Below, one piece after another: positions 6,349 to 15,618 of a stretch of 38,316 nucleotides of DNA. Every line of letters starts with the position of its first letter. Position 1 is the first letter of the stretch. This stretch comes from an uncultured Kiritimatiellota bacterium (GTDB lineage Bacteria > Verrucomicrobiota > Kiritimatiellia > RFP12 > DVOR01). Location: positions 1 through 38,316 of the forward strand of contig CALXSH010000014.1 of assembly GCA_944391065.1 (NCBI GenBank). The letters run 5' to 3'. The notes beneath the pieces are model-generated. The model was not told the DNA's origin, made no database searches, and saw only the letters and a program-made list of their open reading frames with translations. The translations under genes were made by a program, and so were the position numbers.

Positions 6349-8757
6349 GTGATTCACAGGTTATTCGGAAAGCTTCTGCCCGTGTGCGCGGCCGTGCTGG
6401 CGGCGTTTACGGGGTGTTCCGACGACGGTCAGGACCCGCTGGTCATGGTCTGCGAAGCGACCTTCCCACCTTATGAATACCATGTGCAGGGCGGGATTGA
6501 CGGCATCGACGCCGCGCTTGCCGGCATCGTGGCGAAGTGCGTCGGCCGTGAACTGGAGGTCCAGGATATGGCTTTCGATGCGGTCATCCCGGCCGTGGCG
6601 ACCGGGAAGGCGGACATCGCGGCCTCGGGCATCACGGTGACGGAGGAGCGCAAGAAGCAGGTGCTTTTTTCGGCGCCTTACGTCGAGGCGGGGCAGGTGG
6701 TCATCGTGCGCGAGGACAGCCCGATTCTGCGGCCGTCTGAAATCAGCGGCCTGCGCATCGGCGTGCAGAGCGGCACGACGGGCGACCTCTATGTGACGAA
6801 GACCATCGGCCGCGAACCGGACCGCTACCAGAATGTTTCCTTTGCGGCGAAGGCCGTGCAGAGCGGCAAGGTCGATGCGGCCATCGTGGACAGGGGGCCG
6901 GCCGAGGTGGTGGTGGCCGCCGAGGGCGGTCTGCGGATTCTGCCTGAGCCGGCCACGACGGAGCGGTATGCCTTTGCCTTCGCCAAGAAGAACCGCGTGC
7001 TGCAGGCGCAGACGAGTGCGGTCTTCAACGTCATGCGCGAGACCGGCGACCTGCGGGAGCTGACGGAGCGCTACAATGAGGCCATGCGCCGGCGCAAGGA
7101 CGGAGCCGATGCCGAGGCGGTCCGCGTCGACGTCTCCGACATTGCCGAGCGCGTCGCGGCCAATCCGAAGCTTCGCGAGCAGCTGCGCGCGACGGAGGAG
7201 AATCTGACGATTGCCGGCGGCGACGGATGCCTCGACGTCATTTGCGAGGCGGCGTTTCCGCCCTATGAATTTCACGGCCGCACGGGCATCGAAGGCATCG
7301 ATCCGGCACTGATGCGGATTGTGGCCGATGCGCTGGGACTGCGCCTGGACATTCAGGACTCCCGGTTCAGCGCGGTCATCCCCGCCGTCGTGCAGGGCAA
7401 GGCCGATGTGGTGGCCTCGGGCCTGACAGTGACCGAGGAGCGTGCCCGGGAGGTGCTTTTCTCCGACCCTTACGTATCGGCCTATCAGGTCGCCGTGGTG
7501 CCCAGAGGCAGTCCCCTTCAGACGCCGGAGGATATCCGGCGGCTTCGGATCGGCATTCAGCTGGGGTCGTCCGCCGATACGTTTCTGACGAAGGACGGGC
7601 GCTATCCGAATCTGGAGCGCTTCGAGAGCGTGAATGACGCGGTTTCGGCTATCCTGACGGGCAAGGTCGACTGCGCCGTCATCGATGAGCAGCCCGCGCG
7701 CGTCTTTGCCTCCAAGAATGCCGAAGCGGTCCGCATCCTCCGTGAGCCCGTGACGCGCGAGGATTACGCGATGGCCTTTTCCAAGGAGTCCGCGCTGCTG
7801 TGCGCCAAGGTCAATGCCGTGCTCGCGTACATGCGCAGGACGACGCTGCCCGCCACGGGGCGCTCTCTTCTCGATGAAGTCATTCACCGCTATGCCTCGG
7901 CGATGGAGCAGAGCGCCTCACAGCAGGCGCAGGATGCCGCGCTGGCCCGTGTGCGCACGCAGGACATTCATGACGCGGTGCTCGGCGACGAAGCTTTCCT
8001 TGAGCGTCTGGCGGGCGTCACGGTCGCACGCGGCGCAGGCTTTGGGCTGGCGGAGCGGATACGGGCCGGCTGGCGGGATTTCTGCGGTTCGCTGCGGACC
8101 AATTTTGTCGACGAAGACCGGTGGGTGTATCTGCTCAACGGCTTCGCCGTCACGCTTGAGATATCCTTCCTGGCGGTGCTGATCGGGCTGGTGCTTGGCT
8201 TTGCCGTCGCCGTCATCCGGGCGACGCACGACACGGTGGGCGGGCTGCGCGCGGCCAACGCCCTGTGCAAGGTCTACCTGACGGTCATCCGCGGGACGCC
8301 GGTGGTGGTGCAGCTGCTGATCATCTACTTCGTCATTTTCGGGTCGGTCAATGTCAGCAAGGTCCTTGTGGCCGTCATTGCCTTCGGGTTCAATTCCGGG
8401 GCGTATGTCTCGGAGATCATCCGTGCGGGCATCATGTCGATCGACAAGGGGCAGAGCGAGGCCGGCCGTTCGCTCGGCCTGGGATATCTGCGGACGATGG
8501 GATTCATCATTCTGCCGCAGGCTTTCCGCAATGTGCTGCCGGCGCTGGGCAACGAATTCATTGTCCTGCTCAAGGAGACCTCCGTGGCCGGCTACATCGC
8601 GCTGATGGACCTGACGAAGGCCGGCGACATCATCCGCAGCCAGACCTATACGGCCTTTCTGCCGCTGCTGGCGGTGGCAGCCATTTATCTGGCGGTCGTC
8701 TCTCTCTTCTCCATGCTTCTCGGACGCCTTGAAAGGAGGCTGAAGAACAATGGCTGA
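6349..8757 (+). CDS. Polar amino-acid ABC importer: two substrate-binding domains fused to permease (GlnP-like)
   Basis: An 802-residue membrane protein from GTG 6349 (AAGGA at 6337-6341). The first 23 residues form a signal with a lipobox-like end (AAFTGC, Cys23), so it may be a lipoprotein or signal-anchored. Two related periplasmic binding domains follow (about residues 30-250 and 290-520). Each opens with C(E)A(T/A)FPPYE(Y/F)H and has DI(A/V)ASG(I/L)TVTEER and a FS.PYV segment. The last ~210 residues (from [16 protein letters not shown]) are a HisM/GlnP-type permease with the EAA loop ([19 protein letters not shown]). The same tandem layout is known from GlnP of lactic acid bacteria. It probably takes up glutamine, glutamate or other polar amino acids. 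It overlaps the ATPase gene by 8 bases. Confidence 0.9.
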   Translation: MIHRLFGKLLPVCAAVLAAFTGCSDDGQDPLVMVCEATFPPYEYHVQGGIDGIDAALAGIVAKCVGRELEVQDMAFDAVIPAVATGKADIAASGITVTEERKKQVLFSAPYVEAGQVVIVREDSPILRPSEISGLRIGVQSGTTGDLYVTKTIGREPDRYQNVSFAAKAVQSGKVDAAIVDRGPAEVVVAAEGGLRILPEPATTERYAFAFAKKNRVLQAQTSAVFNVMRETGDLRELTERYNEAMRRRKDGADAEAVRVDVSDIAERVAANPKLREQLRATEENLTIAGGDGCLDVICEAAFPPYEFHGRTGIEGIDPALMRIVADALGLRLDIQDSRFSAVIPAVVQGKADVVASGLTVTEERAREVLFSDPYVSAYQVAVVPRGSPLQTPEDIRRLRIGIQLGSSADTFLTKDGRYPNLERFESVNDAVSAILTGKVDCAVIDEQPARVFASKNAEAVRILREPVTREDYAMAFSKESALLCAKVNAVLAYMRRTTLPATGRSLLDEVIHRYASAMEQSASQQAQDAALARVRTQDIHDAVLGDEAFLERLAGVTVARGAGFGLAERIRAGWRDFCGSLRTNFVDEDRWVYLLNGFAVTLEISFLAVLIGLVLGFAVAVIRATHDTVGGLRAANALCKVYLTVIRGTPVVVQLLIIYFVIFGSVNVSKVLVAVIAFGFNSGAYVSEIIRAGIMSIDKGQSEAGRSLGLGYLRTMGFIILPQAFRNVLPALGNEFIVLLKETSVAGYIALMDLTKAGDIIRSQTYTAFLPLLAVAAIYLAVVSLFSMLLGRLERRLKNNG

Positions 8758-9493
8758 ACGCGCAGACATCGTTTTTGAAATCCGCGACCTTGTGAAGACC
8801 TTTAACGGCCATGCGGCCGTTGACGGCATCAGCACCGATATCCGCCGCGGCGAAGCCGTCTTTGTCATCGGGCCGTCGGGATCCGGCAAATCGACTTTCC
8901 TGCGCTGCCTCAACTTGCTTGAGCGGCCGGACGGCGGGGAGATCCGCTTTCACGGCGAGAGCGTGCTGCAGCCCGGGACGGACATCAACCGGTTCCGCGA
9001 GCGGGTCGGCATGGTCTTTCAGCACTTCAATCTCTTCCCGCATCTCTCGGTGCTGAAGAATATTACGCTCGCGCCTGTGCTGACGCGCCGCCTGACGCGC
9101 CGCCAGGCCGCGCGCAAGGCACTCCAACTGCTGCGCCGCATCGGGCTCTCCGACAAACGGCGGTCCTATCCGACCCAGCTCTCCGGCGGCCAGAAGCAGC
9201 GCATCGCCATTGTCCGGGCGCTGGCCATGAATCCCGATGTCATCCTGTTTGACGAGCCGACCTCGGCGCTGGACCCCGAAATGGTCGGAGAGGTGCTCTC
9301 GCTGATGAAGCAGCTCGCCGCCGAGGGGCTGACGATGGTCGTCGTCACGCATGAAATCGCCTTCGCCCGCGAAGTCGCCGACCGCATACTTTTCATCGAT
9401 CACGGCAAAATTGCCGCCGAGGGGTCACCCGAGGCGTTTTTCAACAATCAGTCGAATCCCCGCGTCCGGGAGTTTCTCTCCAAGGTGCTCTGA
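8750..9493 (+). CDS. glnQ: Amino-acid ABC importer ATP-binding protein (GlnQ/HisP type)
   Basis: A 247-residue ATPase that powers the fused importer encoded just upstream. It shows Walker [10 protein letters not shown] (residues 41-49), a Q-loop ([14 protein letters not shown]), signature LSGGQKQR, Walker [14 protein letters not shown] and the H-loop VVVTHE. Length and motifs are those of polar amino-acid uptake ATPases (PAAT family). The ribosome site AAAGGAGG (8732-8739) is inside the end of the permease gene and the two reading frames overlap, so both subunits are probably made together. The exact substrate is not readable from the sequence. Confidence 0.92.
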   Translation: MAERADIVFEIRDLVKTFNGHAAVDGISTDIRRGEAVFVIGPSGSGKSTFLRCLNLLERPDGGEIRFHGESVLQPGTDINRFRERVGMVFQHFNLFPHLSVLKNITLAPVLTRRLTRRQAARKALQLLRRIGLSDKRRSYPTQLSGGQKQRIAIVRALAMNPDVILFDEPTSALDPEMVGEVLSLMKQLAAEGLTMVVVTHEIAFAREVADRILFIDHGKIAAEGSPEAFFNNQSNPRVREFLSKVL

Positions 9494-9520
9494 GGCGTAC
9501 GGAAAGCGGCCTGCCCGTCT

Positions 9521-9559
9521 GCAGCGCAGTCCCCGTCCGGGGCTGCGCTGCACTGTTTT
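9521..9559 (+). terminator. Terminator after the ABC importer
   Basis: Arms GCAGCGCAG (9521-9529) and CTGCGCTGC (9543-9551) plus inner CCCC/GGGG with one bulged T, followed by a short T-run (9555-9558). It lies 28 bases after the ATPase stop codon. Confidence 0.7.
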
Positions 9560-9629
9560 CCGGGGTGCCGTTCGGATGCGGCAGGAACTTTCCCGGCGCC
9601 TTTTCCGTGTCCGGAGGGGGCGTACGGAA

Positions 9630-9638
9630 TGCTATAAT
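9630..9638 (+). promoter_or_regulatory. Extended -10 promoter of the alpha-galactosidase gene
   Basis: TGCTATAAT, a perfect -10 hexamer with the TGn extension. No convincing -35 is present at 17 bases, as expected for extended -10 promoters. Start would be near 9645, giving a ~73-base leader. Confidence 0.6.
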
Positions 9639-9653
9639 GATGGCAGGAAAAAA

Positions 9654-9684
9654 GGGCCCGGCCGGATGGCCCGGCCAGGGGCCC
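9654..9684 (+). promoter_or_regulatory. Strong GC hairpin in the alpha-galactosidase leader
   Basis: GGGCCCGGCCGG pairs with CCGGCC-(AG)-GGGCCC around an ATGGC loop: 12 pairs and a 2-base bulge, directly after an A-run. It lies between the predicted transcript start and the ribosome site, so it could affect mRNA stability or translation. Confidence 0.5.
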
Positions 9685-9717
9685 CTGAACCCCTCCCATC
9701 AAGGAAAGACCCCGCTC

Positions 9718-11139
9718 ATGCGCACGACCCTGCTGACCTGCTGTCTGATAACCTCTGGCCTGCTTATGGCCGCCCCCCGCTTCATCGGCGCCGAAGCCTA
9801 CGGCGTCCGTCCCGGGCATGAGCTGATCTGGCGCGTTCCGATTTATGCCGCGGAAAAGGTCGAAGCCGTCAGCCTCCCCGAGGGCATTGCCTTTGACGCG
9901 GCGCGCCGCGTGCTCCGCGGTACGATTGCCGAGGCCGGCGACTATCCTGTGGTGCTGAAGGCCGCCGGCGAGGGCGAGACGGTCACCCGGACGCTGACGC
10001 TCCGCGTCGGCGAAGCCATCTGCCTGGCCCCGCCTATGGGCTGGAACAGCTGGTACTCTTACTCCGAGGCCGTTTCCCAGGAAGGGATTGAAAAGGTGGC
10101 CCGTCTCCTCGATTCCACCGGTCTGGCCGATTACGGCTGGTCTTACGTCAATATCGATGACTGTTGGCAGGGGGACCGTCCCGCAGGCAAGGCGTTGCGG
10201 AGCAATGCCCGCTTCCCCGACATGAAGGCCATGTGCGAGACCATCCACAGCCTCGGTCTCAAGGCCGGCATCTACACCTCGCCCTGGGTCGGCACCTATG
10301 CCGGTTTCCGCGGCTCCTCCTGTGACGCGAACGTTCCGGTCCTCGCGCCCGAAGAGCGCCTCCAGCCCGGCCAGGTGTTCGGGCGCTATCCCGGGCTTCA
10401 CCGCCTGAAGGCCGACCGTGTCGGCAGCATCTGGATGTTCGACGCCGATGCGAAGCAGTTCGCCGAGTGGGGCTTCGACTACGTCAAGCTGGACTGGAAG
10501 CCAAACGACGTGCCGACCGCCGAGAAGATGTTCAGGGGACTGCGCGAAAGCGGCCGCGACATTGTGATGAGCCTTTCCAATTCCGCCCCGCTGAGGAATG
10601 CGCCCGCGCTCTCCAAGATCGCCAACCTCTGGCGTACGACCGGCGACATTACCGACACTTGGGAGAGCGTTCGCGCCATCGGCCGCGAACAGATAAAATG
10701 GATAACGTTTCGCTCCGAGGGCCACTGGAACGATCCCGACATCCTTCAGATCGGCTGCATCGGTACGCCCAACCGCCCCAACGTGACCTTCCGTCCCAGC
10801 GGTCTGAAGCAGCACGAGCAGCATTATCAGATGGCCCTCTGGTGTATGCTTTCCTCACCGCTGCTCATCTCCAGCGACCTGGAAAACATGGCTCCCGAGA
10901 CGAAGGCCCTGCTGACCGATCCCGACATGATCGAACTCAATCAGAAGTACGCTTCCGCCCCGCTCTCCGTCACCGAGCAGAACAGCCGCTATTTCGTGCT
11001 GCGCAAGGATGTGACCGCGTCCCGCAGCGTTTACGGCCTTTTCAACGATTCCGACGCCAAGCAGACCATCGCGCTGCCCGATGGCTCCAGGCATGAGGTC
11101 GCACCGCACTGCGCCAAACTCGTTTCGGTCTCCAAGTAA
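9718..11139 (+). CDS. Secreted GH27 alpha-galactosidase
   Basis: A 473-residue enzyme from ATG 9718 (AAGGA at 9701-9705), chosen because it gives a Sec signal peptide (MRTTLLTCCLITSGLLMAA); the frame is open further upstream but without a signal. An N-terminal ~85-residue beta domain of the putative-Ig type (DYPVVLKAAGEGE) precedes the TIM barrel opening APPMGWNSWYSY. The nucleophile is Asp259 in YVKLDWK and the acid/base is Asp310 in NLWRTTGDITDTW, followed by HWNDPDIL. A small C-terminal beta domain ends the protein. It should release terminal alpha-galactose from plant oligosaccharides or galactomannan in the periplasm or outside the cell. It stands alone between two terminators. Confidence 0.9.
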   Translation: MRTTLLTCCLITSGLLMAAPRFIGAEAYGVRPGHELIWRVPIYAAEKVEAVSLPEGIAFDAARRVLRGTIAEAGDYPVVLKAAGEGETVTRTLTLRVGEAICLAPPMGWNSWYSYSEAVSQEGIEKVARLLDSTGLADYGWSYVNIDDCWQGDRPAGKALRSNARFPDMKAMCETIHSLGLKAGIYTSPWVGTYAGFRGSSCDANVPVLAPEERLQPGQVFGRYPGLHRLKADRVGSIWMFDADAKQFAEWGFDYVKLDWKPNDVPTAEKMFRGLRESGRDIVMSLSNSAPLRNAPALSKIANLWRTTGDITDTWESVRAIGREQIKWITFRSEGHWNDPDILQIGCIGTPNRPNVTFRPSGLKQHEQHYQMALWCMLSSPLLISSDLENMAPETKALLTDPDMIELNQKYASAPLSVTEQNSRYFVLRKDVTASRSVYGLFNDSDAKQTIALPDGSRHEVAPHCAKLVSVSK

Positions 11140-11160
11140 AACCGACAGCGATGCCCCGTC

Positions 11161-11195
11161 AAAAAGCCGGGACTCCGCACAGAGTCCCGGCTTTT
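11161..11195. terminator. Bidirectional terminator between alpha-galactosidase and S8 protease
   Basis: AAAAA-GCCGGGACTC (to 11175), loop CGCACA, GAGTCCCGGC-TTTT (11182-11195): a perfect 10-bp stem with an A-run on one side and a T-run on the other, so it can serve both converging genes. Confidence 0.85.
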
Positions 11196-11236
11196 CCGAT
11201 GCGTTCCGAAAACGAGGCGAAGGGCCCGGGGAGCGC

Positions 11237-13492
11237 TCAGCGGAGCTTCAGCGCTGCACCCGGGAAGGTAAAGTGCCAGCGGAAGGTCGCGTCGCGGTCA
11301 AGGATGAATTCGGGTGTCAGTCCCTTGCCCTGACGGACCTCGCCGTCCTCATAGATCAGCGTCCAGCCGACGGGCGCGGTGAGTTCGCGGGTGTCGAGCG
11401 AAAGGGTGTATGTGCTGCCGTCTTCGGTGGTTTCGCCGATGGTTGCATAGCTCTGGCCGACGGAGGGGCTGAGGCTGCATCCCGCGGGGTGAAGGGAGTA
11501 TCCGGCCCCAGGCCAGAGCGGATGATCCAGCGGCGGATGCGTCCCTTCGGGAGGCAGAACGGTCAGTTTAGCGGAGCCGCCTGTGCCGTCCGCGGGCTGA
11601 AAGCGGATGCCGTCGGTATCGGCTGCCGGGGCGTACCAGGAGACCGCTGCCAGGTTGCCGTTGCCGTCCTGCGCGATTCGGGAGGCACGGACGGTGACGG
11701 TGTAGGTGCCGGCCGTTGCGTCCGGGATGCGGATGCGTTCGTTGGTATTGAGCGCATCGCCACAGGAAAAGGTCTCCCCTGACGGAGTCCGGAGCATGAG
11801 GTCGTAGTCATTGATGCACTTTGCGGTGTCCGCTGTGACGCCGCCGGTTCCGGCGACCGGGCCGGGTGGGTCAATCCAGGAGAGGACGACGAGCACGTCG
11901 GCCGTCCCTGCGGCTGATTCCGGCACGGTGAAGGTGAAAGCGTGGTCCGTGCCGTTTTGGGTGAGTCGGATCCGATCTCTGAAGCCAAAGCGGAGCTTCG
12001 GATCCGTCAGGTATTTTGCCGGTCTGAGTGCGCCGAATCCGGTCGTCGTATTGGCTTCGGCGTGAGGTGTATCCGAGGGGTTGTAAGCCGTGAGCGGTTC
12101 GGCCATCAGCAGGGTCGCCGAGCGGAGGAGCGCTGCGGAGGGAGCGGGGATTCCGGCCTGCGTCCGCAGGAACTGCCGCAGGCAGACGGCCGTGCCGGAG
12201 GCGATGGGAGTGGCCATGGAGGTGCCGCTGTCGGTGCGCACGCCTGCCGTCGGCGCGAGCGAGACGATCCCGTCGCCCGGCGTCAGCAGGAGGGGGCTCC
12301 AGCGGCCGTCCGCAGTGCCGCCGTGATTGTATATCCCCGGAGCGGTGCGGGAGGAATTCAGTCTGCCGACACTGAGGATGTTCTTGGCCTGAGTCTGATA
12401 AGAGGTCGTCGTCACATTGGAGTTGCCGACGGCAAAAAGCATTAGGGCCTCCGGGTACTCCCAAACGATCCAGTCGATATCGTGCGCTTCGGCGTCGTAG
12501 TAGGTCTTTTCACCGTAAATGCCGGAGCCCCAGGAGCAGGAGATGACGTTTGCCCCGTTTGTGATCGGATCGAGGAAACCGTATGTCGAAAAGACCAGCA
12601 GCCCCTTTTCGTTTGCCATTTTCTGGAAAAGAAGGCGGGCTCTGGGCGCCATCCCCCTGACCTCGCCGTCCTCCAAACCCTGGGCGCCGATGATTCCGGC
12701 CACGTGGGAGCCGTGCGCGCTGGCATTGTTGCCCTGGGTCGGGCCCGCCGCCCAGATTGGGACGGTGGCATGGGTCAGTGCCCCGCGCAAGTCCGGATGA
12801 ACGGTGCCGTCGGAGCCGCCCAGGGCGTTGTCAATGACGGCAACGGTCTCTCCGTATCCGTCCAGCCCGGGCAGATGGTCGAGTCCCGGGCCGTACGCCA
12901 GGTCTGCCCTGGAGGCTGCGGTGAGCAGTGAGATGTCGTGCACGACGTCAACCGCACGGATCGGCAGTCCGGGAGCGTCCAGCAGACGCCTGATCCGCGG
13001 GGCCGTGAGACTGCAGGTGACGGCGGGCGGCCACGGGGAGACTACGCAGTCGGGTGAGGCGGAGGCCAAAAAGGCGCGCATGGCCGGGAGGGCCTCCGGA
13101 ACCGTGAGCTGTATCCGTATCCGGAGAGGGGCGTCATCCCGCAGGCTGCGGAGTGCGGCCGTGAGCCCAAGGGATGCCCGGGATGCCTGCGGTGCGAGGG
13201 TGCCCACGGATGCCGGGAGCGCATCTTCGGGAAGATGCGGCGGCAGGAGTACCGTCAGGGTCTTCGGGCCGAGGTGATCCAGAATGCGGATGCCGGCTGC
13301 GGCGAGCATTTCGCCGAGCGCGACGTCGGCAGGGTGCCTCAGATTCAGCGTGCGGGCGACGGGCAGATCCGCGGGGAGGGCCGGAGTGCCCCAGCCGTCG
13401 GCGTCACCGCGGGGGCTTCGCAGCAGCATGAGCGCAATTGCCGCGGCAGTGAGGACGATGAGGGCCGCTCCGACGGCGTGCGAGGCTTTCAT
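11237..13492 (-). CDS. Membrane-anchored or exported S8 (subtilisin-like) serine protease
   Basis: A 751-residue protein from ATG 13492, which overlaps the folK stop by one base (TGATG); a TTG one codon earlier is in frame but less likely. A hydrophobic segment (residues ~8-24) exports or anchors it. A ~190-residue pro-like region precedes the subtilase domain. The triad is complete: Asp221 (VAVIDNALGG), His260 (AHGSHVAG), Ser425 (SGTSMATP), with oxyanion Asn357 (AVGNSNV). After the catalytic domain comes a beta-sandwich (FTFTVPESAAGTADVLVVLSW..YDLMLRTPSG..YTVTVRA) as in KP-43/kumamolisin-type subtilases, then a ~120-residue end with no recognised domain. It is the last gene of a lysine/folate/topoisomerase operon, with no obvious link to those functions. 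Confidence 0.85.
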   Translation of the reverse strand: MKASHAVGAALIVLTAAAIALMLLRSPRGDADGWGTPALPADLPVARTLNLRHPADVALGEMLAAAGIRILDHLGPKTLTVLLPPHLPEDALPASVGTLAPQASRASLGLTAALRSLRDDAPLRIRIQLTVPEALPAMRAFLASASPDCVVSPWPPAVTCSLTAPRIRRLLDAPGLPIRAVDVVHDISLLTAASRADLAYGPGLDHLPGLDGYGETVAVIDNALGGSDGTVHPDLRGALTHATVPIWAAGPTQGNNASAHGSHVAGIIGAQGLEDGEVRGMAPRARLLFQKMANEKGLLVFSTYGFLDPITNGANVISCSWGSGIYGEKTYYDAEAHDIDWIVWEYPEALMLFAVGNSNVTTTSYQTQAKNILSVGRLNSSRTAPGIYNHGGTADGRWSPLLLTPGDGIVSLAPTAGVRTDSGTSMATPIASGTAVCLRQFLRTQAGIPAPSAALLRSATLLMAEPLTAYNPSDTPHAEANTTTGFGALRPAKYLTDPKLRFGFRDRIRLTQNGTDHAFTFTVPESAAGTADVLVVLSWIDPPGPVAGTGGVTADTAKCINDYDLMLRTPSGETFSCGDALNTNERIRIPDATAGTYTVTVRASRIAQDGNGNLAAVSWYAPAADTDGIRFQPADGTGGSAKLTVLPPEGTHPPLDHPLWPGAGYSLHPAGCSLSPSVGQSYATIGETTEDGSTYTLSLDTRELTAPVGWTLIYEDGEVRQGKGLTPEFILDRDATFRWHFTFPGAALKLR

Positions 13493-13935
13493 CAAACAGG
13501 GGCTCCGGCGGTAAGGGAATCAATGTCCACCCCCATGTCGCGGAGGGGGCGCAGGACGAACTCGCGCGCTTTGGCTCGGGGGTGGGGGAGGGTGAGATCG
13601 GGCGTGCCGCGGGTTTCGCCCTGGTAGGCGATCAGGTCGAGGTCGACGGTGCGTGGGCCGTTGCGGACGGTGCGGACGCGGCGGAGGCTGCTCTCGATGT
13701 CCAGCAGGCTGCGCAGCAGCGCCTCCGGGGTAAGGTCCGTTTCGACAAGAAGGGCGCCATTGAGGAAGCGGCGGTCGCGGAATTCTTCCGGGACGTCGAC
13801 GGGGTCGGTGTCGTAGCGGGGGGATTGGCGCAGGATGCGGGTGCCGGGCAGGGCCGAAAGCGCGGCGACCGCGGCGTCGAGATGTGCGCCGCGGTCGCCG
13901 AGGTTGGAGCCCAGAGCTATGGCTGCCTGTGCCAT
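13492..13935 (-). CDS. folK: 2-amino-4-hydroxy-6-hydroxymethyldihydropteridine pyrophosphokinase
   Basis: A 147-residue HPPK, which transfers pyrophosphate from ATP to 6-hydroxymethyl-dihydropterin in folate synthesis. It shows ALGSNLGDR at the N-terminus, FLNGALLVETDL, and the signature GPRTVDLDLI with its two metal-binding Asp. Length is normal for a single-domain HPPK. It overlaps dapB and the downstream protease gene by one base each (TGATG), so all three are probably translated together. No folP or folB is next to it. Confidence 0.93.
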   Translation of the reverse strand: MAQAAIALGSNLGDRGAHLDAAVAALSALPGTRILRQSPRYDTDPVDVPEEFRDRRFLNGALLVETDLTPEALLRSLLDIESSLRRVRTVRNGPRTVDLDLIAYQGETRGTPDLTLPHPRAKAREFVLRPLRDMGVDIDSLTAGAPV

Positions 13936-14705
13936 CAGCCTTCGAATCCGAGGACGTGCCGCATGGTGTAGCGCCCAGGCGCGCGGCCCAGAAGCCAGCG
14001 GGCGGCCTTCAGGGCACCCTTGGCAAAGGCGGCGCGGGAGGAGGCCTTGTGGGTAATCTCGACGCGTTCCTCGTCGGCGGCGAACATGACGGTGTGGTCG
14101 CCGACGACGGAGCCTCCGCGGAGGGCGTGGATGCCGATCTGGCCCGCGGGGCGTTCGCCGACGATGCCTTCGCGGCCGTAGCAGACCACGTCATTCAGGC
14201 TGACGCCGCGGCCTTTGGCGAGGGCCTGGGCGAGGCCGAGGGCCGTGCCGCTGGGGGCATCCTTCTTGTGGCGGTGGTGCATTTCGACGATTTCGGCGTC
14301 GTAACTTTCGTCCAGCACGGCGGCGGCGCGCTCGACCAGGGCCAGGAGGAGATTGACGCCGAGGGAGAAGTTCGGCGCGAAGCAGATCGGGATGGACTTG
14401 GCGGCTTCGCCGACGGCGGCCAGCTCGGCGGCATCGAGGCCGGTGGTGCCGAGGACGTAGGCCTGACGGCAGCGGACGGCGTTGGCGAGGTTGGGGATGA
14501 CGCAGGTGTGGAAGGTGAAGTCGATGACGGCTTCGGCATTCTCCGGCCAGGCGTCGGTGAAGCGGATGTCACCGCAGGCCGGCGTCCCGATGAGGGGGTG
14601 ACCGGGGGCTTCGGTGACGGCGACGATGTTCAGCCCCTGTTCGCGGGCACAGTCAATCAGCATCCGGCCCATGCGGCCGGCTCCGCCGAGAATCGCAACG
14701 TTCAT
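13935..14705 (-). CDS. dapB: 4-hydroxy-tetrahydrodipicolinate reductase
   Basis: A 256-residue DapB, the second step of the diaminopimelate/lysine branch, reducing the product of DapA with NAD(P)H. It has the Rossmann motif ILGGAGRMGRM at residues ~4-14, TTGLDAAELAAV, and the catalytic stretch EIVEMHHRHKKDAPSGTA, which contains the His-His and Lys of the active site. It follows dapA after 17 bases and overlaps folK by one base. The product feeds both lysine and peptidoglycan, consistent with a DAP-type cell wall. Confidence 0.95.
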   Translation of the reverse strand: MNVAILGGAGRMGRMLIDCAREQGLNIVAVTEAPGHPLIGTPACGDIRFTDAWPENAEAVIDFTFHTCVIPNLANAVRCRQAYVLGTTGLDAAELAAVGEAAKSIPICFAPNFSLGVNLLLALVERAAAVLDESYDAEIVEMHHRHKKDAPSGTALGLAQALAKGRGVSLNDVVCYGREGIVGERPAGQIGIHALRGGSVVGDHTVMFAADEERVEITHKASSRAAFAKGALKAARWLLGRAPGRYTMRHVLGFEG

Positions 14706-14722
14706 GCAGGCTCCTTTCGGAT

Positions 14723-15601
14723 TCAGATCAGGCCGAGATCGGCCAGGCAGGCGCGGATACGCCCGGTGTTAGCCTCGTCGGGCTCGCAGAGCGGCAGGCG
14801 GTAGGAGAGCTCGATCTTGCCCATCATCGCCAGGGCGGCCTTGACGGGGATCGGGTTGGTGTCGCAGAACATCGTTCCGAAGAGCCCGTAGTAGCGGCGG
14901 TGAAGCTTCAGGGCGCCGGCAAAGTCGCCTTCGGAGGCAAGCCGGACGAGTTCGCTCATTTCCTTCGGGATGACGTTGGAGCAGACGGAAATGACGCCGG
15001 CGGCGCCGACGGCCATCATCGGCAGGGTCAGCCCGTCGTCGCCGGAGAGAACGGTCAGATCGGGGCAGAGGTGCTTGACTGCACTGACGCGGTCAACGGA
15101 GCCGGCGGCTTCTTTGATGGCGCAGACGTTGGGGTGCTTGGCCAGGCGTGCGACCACGGGGAGGGGAATCTCCCTGGCGCTGCGGCCGGGAATATTGTAG
15201 AGCACCACGGGGACGCCGAGGTCGGCGACGGCGGAGAAGTGGCGGTAGAGCCCTTCGGCATTGGGCTTGTTGTAATAGGGCGTGACCTGGAGGGTGGCGT
15301 CGACGCCGATGCCGATGACTTCGCGGGTCAGGCGGAGCGCTTCCTCCGTGGAATTGGCGCCGGTGCCGGCGATGACCTGGGCTTTGCCGTTGACGGCCTC
15401 GACGGCGGCCTCGATGACCTTCAGGTGGTCGGCCTCGTTGAGGGTGGGGGATTCGCCGGTGGTGCCGACGGGGACGACGCCCGCAACGCCTTCGGCAATC
15501 TGCCACCGGATGAGGTCGCGCAGGGCACCGTAATCAACCTTGGTGCCGTCTTTGCTGAAGGGCGTGACGAGCGCGCTATAAACACCTTTGAGCTGAACCA
15601 T
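14723..15601 (-). CDS. dapA: 4-hydroxy-tetrahydrodipicolinate synthase
   Basis: A 292-residue TIM-barrel aldolase that condenses pyruvate with aspartate semialdehyde. It shows VPVGTTGESPTL, VTPYYNKP with the catalytic Tyr, YNIPGRS, and the Schiff-base Lys163 in CAIKEAAG. Length is typical. The ATG at 15601 has an AAGGAGAG ribosome site. It lies 17 bases behind the topoisomerase gene and is followed by dapB, so the first two committed steps of lysine synthesis are expressed together. Confidence 0.96.
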   Translation of the reverse strand: MVQLKGVYSALVTPFSKDGTKVDYGALRDLIRWQIAEGVAGVVPVGTTGESPTLNEADHLKVIEAAVEAVNGKAQVIAGTGANSTEEALRLTREVIGIGVDATLQVTPYYNKPNAEGLYRHFSAVADLGVPVVLYNIPGRSAREIPLPVVARLAKHPNVCAIKEAAGSVDRVSAVKHLCPDLTVLSGDDGLTLPMMAVGAAGVISVCSNVIPKEMSELVRLASEGDFAGALKLHRRYYGLFGTMFCDTNPIPVKAALAMMGKIELSYRLPLCEPDEANTGRIRACLADLGLI

Positions 15602-15618
15602 GGGAGTCTCTCCTTGAA

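Noticed and set aside
6361..7887. Minus-strand open frame of 508 codons opposite the importer
   Set aside because: It is antisense to the binding-domain repeats; the product is His/Arg-rich without motifs.
13492..13495. TTG start for the S8 protease one codon earlier
   Set aside because: The ATG directly after it overlaps the folK stop as TGATG, the same coupling as at the dapB/folK border.
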